DNA from: a bacterium
GTDB taxonomy: Bacteria > Zhuqueibacterota > QNDG01 > JAFGCO01
Direction: 5' to 3'
Length of the DNA: 34,971 nt
Assembly (NCBI GenBank): GCA_016932575.1
Contig: JAFGCO010000025.1
Coordinates: 1 to 34,971, forward strand
The translations under genes and the position numbers were made by a program. Shown here piece after piece: positions 31,230 through 34,971 of this stretch. Numbering within the stretch: position 1 is the first letter of the stretch; the number at the start of each line of letters is the position of its first letter. The notes below the pieces were generated by a model. The model made no database searches. It was not told the DNA's origin and saw only the letters and a program-made list of their open reading frames with translations.

Positions 31230-33194
31230 ATGAAAATCCGACTAACAATTTTTCTTTTTTCCCTTTGCTCTCTTACTACCTGTCCGGTCCGGGCAGATAC
31301 TGCCGATCCCCCCTTTCACAGAGGTGTCAATCTGTCCGGATGGTTTCAGTTTATCAGCAGCGCTTCGGAGATCCAATTCACACGGTTTGACAGGGAAGAT
31401 TTTAAAAACATCCGGTCACTGGGTTGTGATCATATTCGCCTGCCTCTCGAGCTCTACAGTGTTGCCGGACCGGCACCGGAGCATGTTGTGGATCCGTTAT
31501 TTTTCAAATTTCTGGATGAAGTGATCGGCTGGGCAGAAGACTTAGGGCTTCATCTTATTTTAGATAATCACAGTTTCGATCCGAGTGAGGCGACCAGTCA
31601 GGCTATTCTCGATCATCTGGTGCCGGTGTGGCTGCAGATTGCCGCGCGGTATGCTGGTCGATCCAGCCTGATCTACTATGAGCTGCTCAATGAACCGCAT
31701 GGCATTCCTGACAGCCGGTGGAATGCTGTGCAGCAGGAGGTTATCCAGGCTATCCGGTCGGTTGATTCCACGCATACGCTTGTTGTGGGACCGGCCGGAT
31801 GGAACAGTTATGATCATCTGAAGTTCATGCCGGTATATTCAGACACCAATCTGATTTATACATTTCACTTTTACGATCCTTATATATTTACCCATCAGGG
31901 AGCGACCTGGATGGAGCCTTCCGCAGAAAATCTGGCCGGTGTGCCTTATCCCTATGATGCGGATCGCATGCCCGGGCTTCCTGCAGAGTATGTCGGAACC
32001 TGGCTGGGATCCGAATATCAGGCCTATGAACAGAAGGGGACCGATGCTTACGTGGCCTCCCTTCTGGATATCGCGATTCATTTCGGCAGGGAACGGGAGG
32101 TTCCGCTCTGGTGCGGGGAATTTGGCGTGTATATACCCAACAGCCATACGGATGACCGGGCCCGCTGGCATGAAACCGTACGTTCTTATCTGGAGGCCCA
32201 CAATATTGCCTGGTCTTTATGGGAGTACGCAGAAGGGTTTGGCATTTTCGAGCCTGGCTCCTATGGCCTTTTCGAATCGGATGTCAACCTGCCAATCATA
32301 GAGGCACTGGGGCTCAATTCACCCCCTCAGACCGGGTATCAGCTCCGGCCGGATTCCACATCATTTGCGATTTACGATGATTATGTGGCCAGGCATATCC
32401 TGCTGAATCCATGGCTGGGATCCGCTTCCGCTAATTTTTATCATACGGATAGTCCCGCATCCGGAGACTATTGCATTACCTGGGCAGATGCGAATCAATA
32501 TGACAATCTCAGTTTCCGTTTTTCACCGGTTAAAGATTTTACCTGTCTGCTGAACGAATCATTTTGGCTCGAGATGCAAATCCGCGGGTCAATGGAAGCG
32601 GCGCGTATTGATCTCCGGTTTGTAGACACAGACACGGATGATCCGGATGATCATCCGTGGCGCATGCGGTATACAATCGATAACCGGATTTTAGACTGGG
32701 ACGGTACCTGGCAGACCATCACAATCCCGCTGACCGATTTCAGGGAACATGGCGCCTGGGAGGATACCTGGTTCGATTCGAAAGGCGAGTTTGACTGGGC
32801 CCGGATTGAATTCTTTGAAATCGTGGCCGAGCATCATGACCTTCAGGGCATCGAGCTGGCATTCGATGAAATTCGGGTGACCGATGAATCCGGATCCACA
32901 GGAATCGAAGCTGAAAAATCTTCTCGTCCGAACAGTATTGTGCTGCATCCGGTATTTCCCAATCCGTTCAACCGGTGCTCCGTCATTTGCTATTGGCTTT
33001 CAACAGGAGACCGGATCCAATTAAAAATGTTTGATATTCGGGGAAGGGAAGTCTGCTCCTTGGTGGACGGTAATGCGGGGGCTGGCAGACACCGGATTTA
33101 TTTTGATGCGGCGGATTTGCCTTCCGGTGTTTATCTGATCCGTTTGCAGGCGGATCAGCAGATAAAGGTTCAGCGCGTTCTGTTGTTAAAATAA
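31230..33194 (+). CDS. Secreted GH5 glycoside hydrolase with carbohydrate-binding domain and T9SS sorting domain
   Basis: This protein of about 654 aa has a signal peptide (KIRLTIFLFSLCSL...VRA), a GH5-type (beta/alpha)8 catalytic domain (about 30-370 of the longer form), a beta-sandwich domain (about 385-550, probably a CBM) and a type A type IX secretion sorting domain (about 575-658, FPNPFNRCSVI and LPSGVYLIRL). Catalytic Glu residues are Glu159 (YELLNEPHG, acid/base) and Glu301 (LWCGEFGVY, nucleophile), counted from ATG 31218. I prefer ATG 31230 as it begins the signal peptide directly. GH5 enzymes cut beta-1,4-glucans, mannans or similar; the exact substrate is unknown. A palindromic repeat follows the stop. 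Confidence 0.9.
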   Translation: MKIRLTIFLFSLCSLTTCPVRADTADPPFHRGVNLSGWFQFISSASEIQFTRFDREDFKNIRSLGCDHIRLPLELYSVAGPAPEHVVDPLFFKFLDEVIGWAEDLGLHLILDNHSFDPSEATSQAILDHLVPVWLQIAARYAGRSSLIYYELLNEPHGIPDSRWNAVQQEVIQAIRSVDSTHTLVVGPAGWNSYDHLKFMPVYSDTNLIYTFHFYDPYIFTHQGATWMEPSAENLAGVPYPYDADRMPGLPAEYVGTWLGSEYQAYEQKGTDAYVASLLDIAIHFGREREVPLWCGEFGVYIPNSHTDDRARWHETVRSYLEAHNIAWSLWEYAEGFGIFEPGSYGLFESDVNLPIIEALGLNSPPQTGYQLRPDSTSFAIYDDYVARHILLNPWLGSASANFYHTDSPASGDYCITWADANQYDNLSFRFSPVKDFTCLLNESFWLEMQIRGSMEAARIDLRFVDTDTDDPDDHPWRMRYTIDNRILDWDGTWQTITIPLTDFREHGAWEDTWFDSKGEFDWARIEFFEIVAEHHDLQGIELAFDEIRVTDESGSTGIEAEKSSRPNSIVLHPVFPNPFNRCSVICYWLSTGDRIQLKMFDIRGREVCSLVDGNAGAGRHRIYFDAADLPSGVYLIRLQADQQIKVQRVLLLK

Positions 33195-33205
33195 AAGCAT
33201 TTGTC

Positions 33206-33225
33206 ATTCCCGCGAAAGCGGGAAT
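33206..33225. repeat. REP-type hairpin after the GH5 gene
   Basis: ATTCCCGC-GAAA-GCGGGAAT is a perfect 8-bp stem with a GNRA tetraloop, 12 bp past the stop codon. It belongs to a common dispersed REP class with flanks GTC and CCAG. It may protect the mRNA 3' end; it lacks a T tract. Confidence 0.8.
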
Positions 33226-33380
33226 CCAGTGAGATGTGAATGGTCAGATTTCTGCGAGAAAGATATCAGACAGGTCCACTTGATATTATCTTAACTGTCA
33301 AACTGACTGGAGAGTCAATGAAACCAGGTTATTATAAAAATTAGAGGATTTTTTTTAAATAAAATAAGTAAGGAAATAAA

Positions 33381-34718
33381 ATGATGAATAAAAAACCGGC
33401 CGGCTTATTATTATTTTCCGGCTTATTCTTTTTTCACTGTGTTTCAGATGGCGACGCTGTCAAGTCCGTCCGGTTCTGTCCCATTCAGAAAGCATGGGCC
33501 GGAAATTCGGTCAATGCGGTGATTTTTCGCAGGAATTCTGTGGTTACCCATGACAGCATCCAATATACCGCCTTTTATGATGATAAAGGAAATGTCATTC
33601 TGGCAAAACGTATTCTGCCAGCCGGTCAATGGAAGATCCGGAGAACCCGATATCATGGTAATATCCGGGACGCGCACAACAGCATCAGTATTATGACCGA
33701 CGGAGCAGGTTATCTGCATATGGCCTGGAATCATCATAACAGTCCACTGCAGTATTGCCGCAGCCTTTCACCGGGATCTTTGAATTTGTCCGATCCGCTT
33801 GCAATGACCGGAGAACTGGAAGATAAGGTGACGTATCCCGAATTTTACCGGCTGCCGGACGGTAATCTGGTTTTTCTGTACCGGGATGGAGCTTCGGGCC
33901 GGGGGAATTTAGTCTTAAATTATTACGACAGGTTCTCACGGACCTGGTGCCAGCGCCAGAAAAACCTGATCAGCGGAGAAGAAGAGCGAAGCGCCTACTG
34001 GCAGGCTGCCGTGGATGTCCGGGGTCATATCCACCTGTCCTGGGTATGGCGCGAGACCTGGGATGTTGCAAGCAACCATGATCTGTGTTATGCCAGATCG
34101 TCGGACGGCGGAATCACATGGAATAAATCAACCGGCGAAAGCTGTTCTTTACCCATCACAGTTATGTCGGCCGAGTATGCCTGGCGCATCCCTCAAAATC
34201 ATGAATTAATCAACCAGACATCCATGTGTACAGACAGAGACGGGCATCCGGTTATCGCCACCTATTGGCGCGAGGGTGATTCCGAGGTGCCCCAGTACCA
34301 TATCGTTTTTCATGACGGCCGGACATGGCGGATGTCGGAAGTCTCGCACCGGAAAACACCATTCAGTCTGAGCGGAGGCGGTACCAAACGGATTCCCATG
34401 TCACGTCCTCAGGTTGTGGCGACAGATCCGGGCGCGTGCCTGATCTTCAGGGATGCGGAACGGAACAACCGTATTTCCGCCGCTGTGTGCGGTGATTTAG
34501 GCAATCCTGAATGGCATATTCATGACTTAACAGATACATCGGTCGGCCAGTGGGAGCCCACATATGATACCGTTTTATGGGACCGGGAGCAGGTCCTCCA
34601 TCTGTTTGTCCAATGTGTGAGTCAGCAAGACGCGGAAGGCGTGGATGCCAGGAGACCGGAGATGGCTGGTATTCTGGAGTGCGGCGGGGAGGGGAGGGGA
34701 AGAAGAGACAAGAGGTAA
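33381..34718 (+). CDS. BNR-repeat beta-propeller protein, exported; altered C-terminus
   Basis: This 445-aa protein has a lipoprotein-like or signal N-terminus (LLLFSGLFFFHCVSDGDA). It resembles the BNR_4 seven-bladed beta-propeller family, with IRDAHNSISIMTDGAGYLHMAWNHHNSPLQYCRS, TYPEFYRLPDGNLVFLYRDG, LSWVWRETWDVASNHDLCYARSSDGGITW and WREGDSEVPQYHIVFHD. The family includes PL24/PL25-type ulvan lyases and uncharacterised glycan-binding proteins, so a role in cutting rhamnose-containing polysaccharide is possible but unproven. Relatives usually end soon after a VLEW-like strand. Here ILEC is followed by about 14 Gly/Arg-rich residues (GGEGRGRRDKR) read from purine-rich DNA, so the natural stop may have been lost. 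Confidence 0.8.
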   Translation: MMNKKPAGLLLFSGLFFFHCVSDGDAVKSVRFCPIQKAWAGNSVNAVIFRRNSVVTHDSIQYTAFYDDKGNVILAKRILPAGQWKIRRTRYHGNIRDAHNSISIMTDGAGYLHMAWNHHNSPLQYCRSLSPGSLNLSDPLAMTGELEDKVTYPEFYRLPDGNLVFLYRDGASGRGNLVLNYYDRFSRTWCQRQKNLISGEEERSAYWQAAVDVRGHIHLSWVWRETWDVASNHDLCYARSSDGGITWNKSTGESCSLPITVMSAEYAWRIPQNHELINQTSMCTDRDGHPVIATYWREGDSEVPQYHIVFHDGRTWRMSEVSHRKTPFSLSGGGTKRIPMSRPQVVATDPGACLIFRDAERNNRISAAVCGDLGNPEWHIHDLTDTSVGQWEPTYDTVLWDREQVLHLFVQCVSQQDAEGVDARRPEMAGILECGGEGRGRRDKR

Positions 34719-34845
34719 GAATCAAGACAAGCGTCAGGTGTCATGGTGCCATTGAGTCATAGAGTCCTCGGTTGAGAGACAGAAACGGAGCATGGGAGAG
34801 ATGGAGAAACGGTGAGAGAAAGAAAAACAGAGACAAAGAGAACAT
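34672..34845. other. Purine-rich tract
   Basis: The plus strand is strongly purine-biased here (GGGGAGGGGAGGGGAAGAAG and later GAGAGAAAGAAAAACAGAG). It covers the last codons of the BNR gene and the following non-coding DNA. I see no gene in it after 34718. Confidence 0.6.
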
Positions 34846-34856
34846 GTTGACGGCTG

Positions 34857-34971
34857 GTTTAAAAAATCCAGATTTAAAATTCCAAATGACAAATTTCAAA
34901 ATCCAAATGCCAAATCAATGACAAAATCCAAATTCAAAATGAAAAAACATTAGCAAATCTCAAATGGCAAA
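34857..34971. repeat. Degenerate CCAAAT/ACAAAT repeat tract, runs off the window
   Basis: Imperfect, closely spaced copies of AAATTCCAAAT, AAAATCCAAAT and ATGACAAAT fill the last 115 bp and continue past the edge. Unit length varies and there are no fixed spacers, so it is a degenerate simple repeat with no coding potential. Confidence 0.7.

Noticed and set aside
34857-34971. CRISPR or tandem coding repeat at the right edge
   Set aside because: Units are degenerate and vary in length with no spacers, and the tract has no open frame of note.

Overview
The window comes from a Gram-negative bacterium, most likely an uncultured member of the FCB superphylum (Calditrichota, KSB1 or Marinimicrobia-like). 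Two secreted enzymes end in type IX secretion (Por) sorting domains of the NYPNPFNPST / FPNPFN type, and there is a DUF5916 outer-membrane protein. The lineage is inferred; no rRNA or marker gene is present.

Layout. (1) Positions 1-1870: an integron-type tyrosine recombinase gene on the minus strand. It is split exactly before its catalytic Arg II codon by a 287-bp insert that is almost entirely a GIY-YIG nuclease ORF with 13-bp terminal inverted repeats. A cluster of REP-like palindromes follows. (2) 1877-12524: ordinary chromosomal genes. These are a STAS-like protein, an APC permease fused to a PTS EIIA domain and translationally coupled to a small Cys-rich membrane protein, a DUF5916 outer-membrane protein, a secreted SGNH esterase, a PfkB kinase with a HAD hydrolase, and a TraB/GumN protein. 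(3) 12572-29008: a 19-gene minus-strand array encoding a bacterial microcompartment (BMC) of the PVM-like fucose/rhamnose aldolase type. (4) 29165-30993: a peroxide-defence cluster of a PerR-like Fur regulator, a DPSL ferritin-like protein and a peroxiredoxin, with matching palindromic operators. (5) 31218-34971: a secreted GH5 glycoside hydrolase and a BNR-type beta-propeller protein, then purine-rich and degenerate A-rich repeat DNA.

The BMC array reads, in transcription order: SorC regulator, PduL, BMC-P, a small PduM-like protein, two BMC-H, CoA-acylating aldehyde dehydrogenase, BMC-H, three BMC-P, PduS-like Fe-S flavoprotein, PduT-like BMC-T, GlcD-type FAD oxidase, class II aldolase, acetate-kinase-like kinase, LarA racemase, L-fucose isomerase and rhamnulokinase. 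The parts make one coherent route. Fucose is isomerised and phosphorylated, then cleaved by the encapsulated aldolase to DHAP and L-lactaldehyde. The dehydrogenase and PduL give lactyl-CoA and lactyl-phosphate, and the kinase makes ATP and L-lactate. LarA then converts L- to D-lactate, which the GlcD-type enzyme can oxidise to pyruvate. PduS/PduT could move electrons from lumenal NADH across the shell.

The most notable observations are the minimal GIY-YIG element, the LarA-GlcD stereochemical switch, PduS/PduT in a locus with no diol dehydratase, and the small PduM-like protein. All are read from sequence alone; no database search or structure prediction was run.
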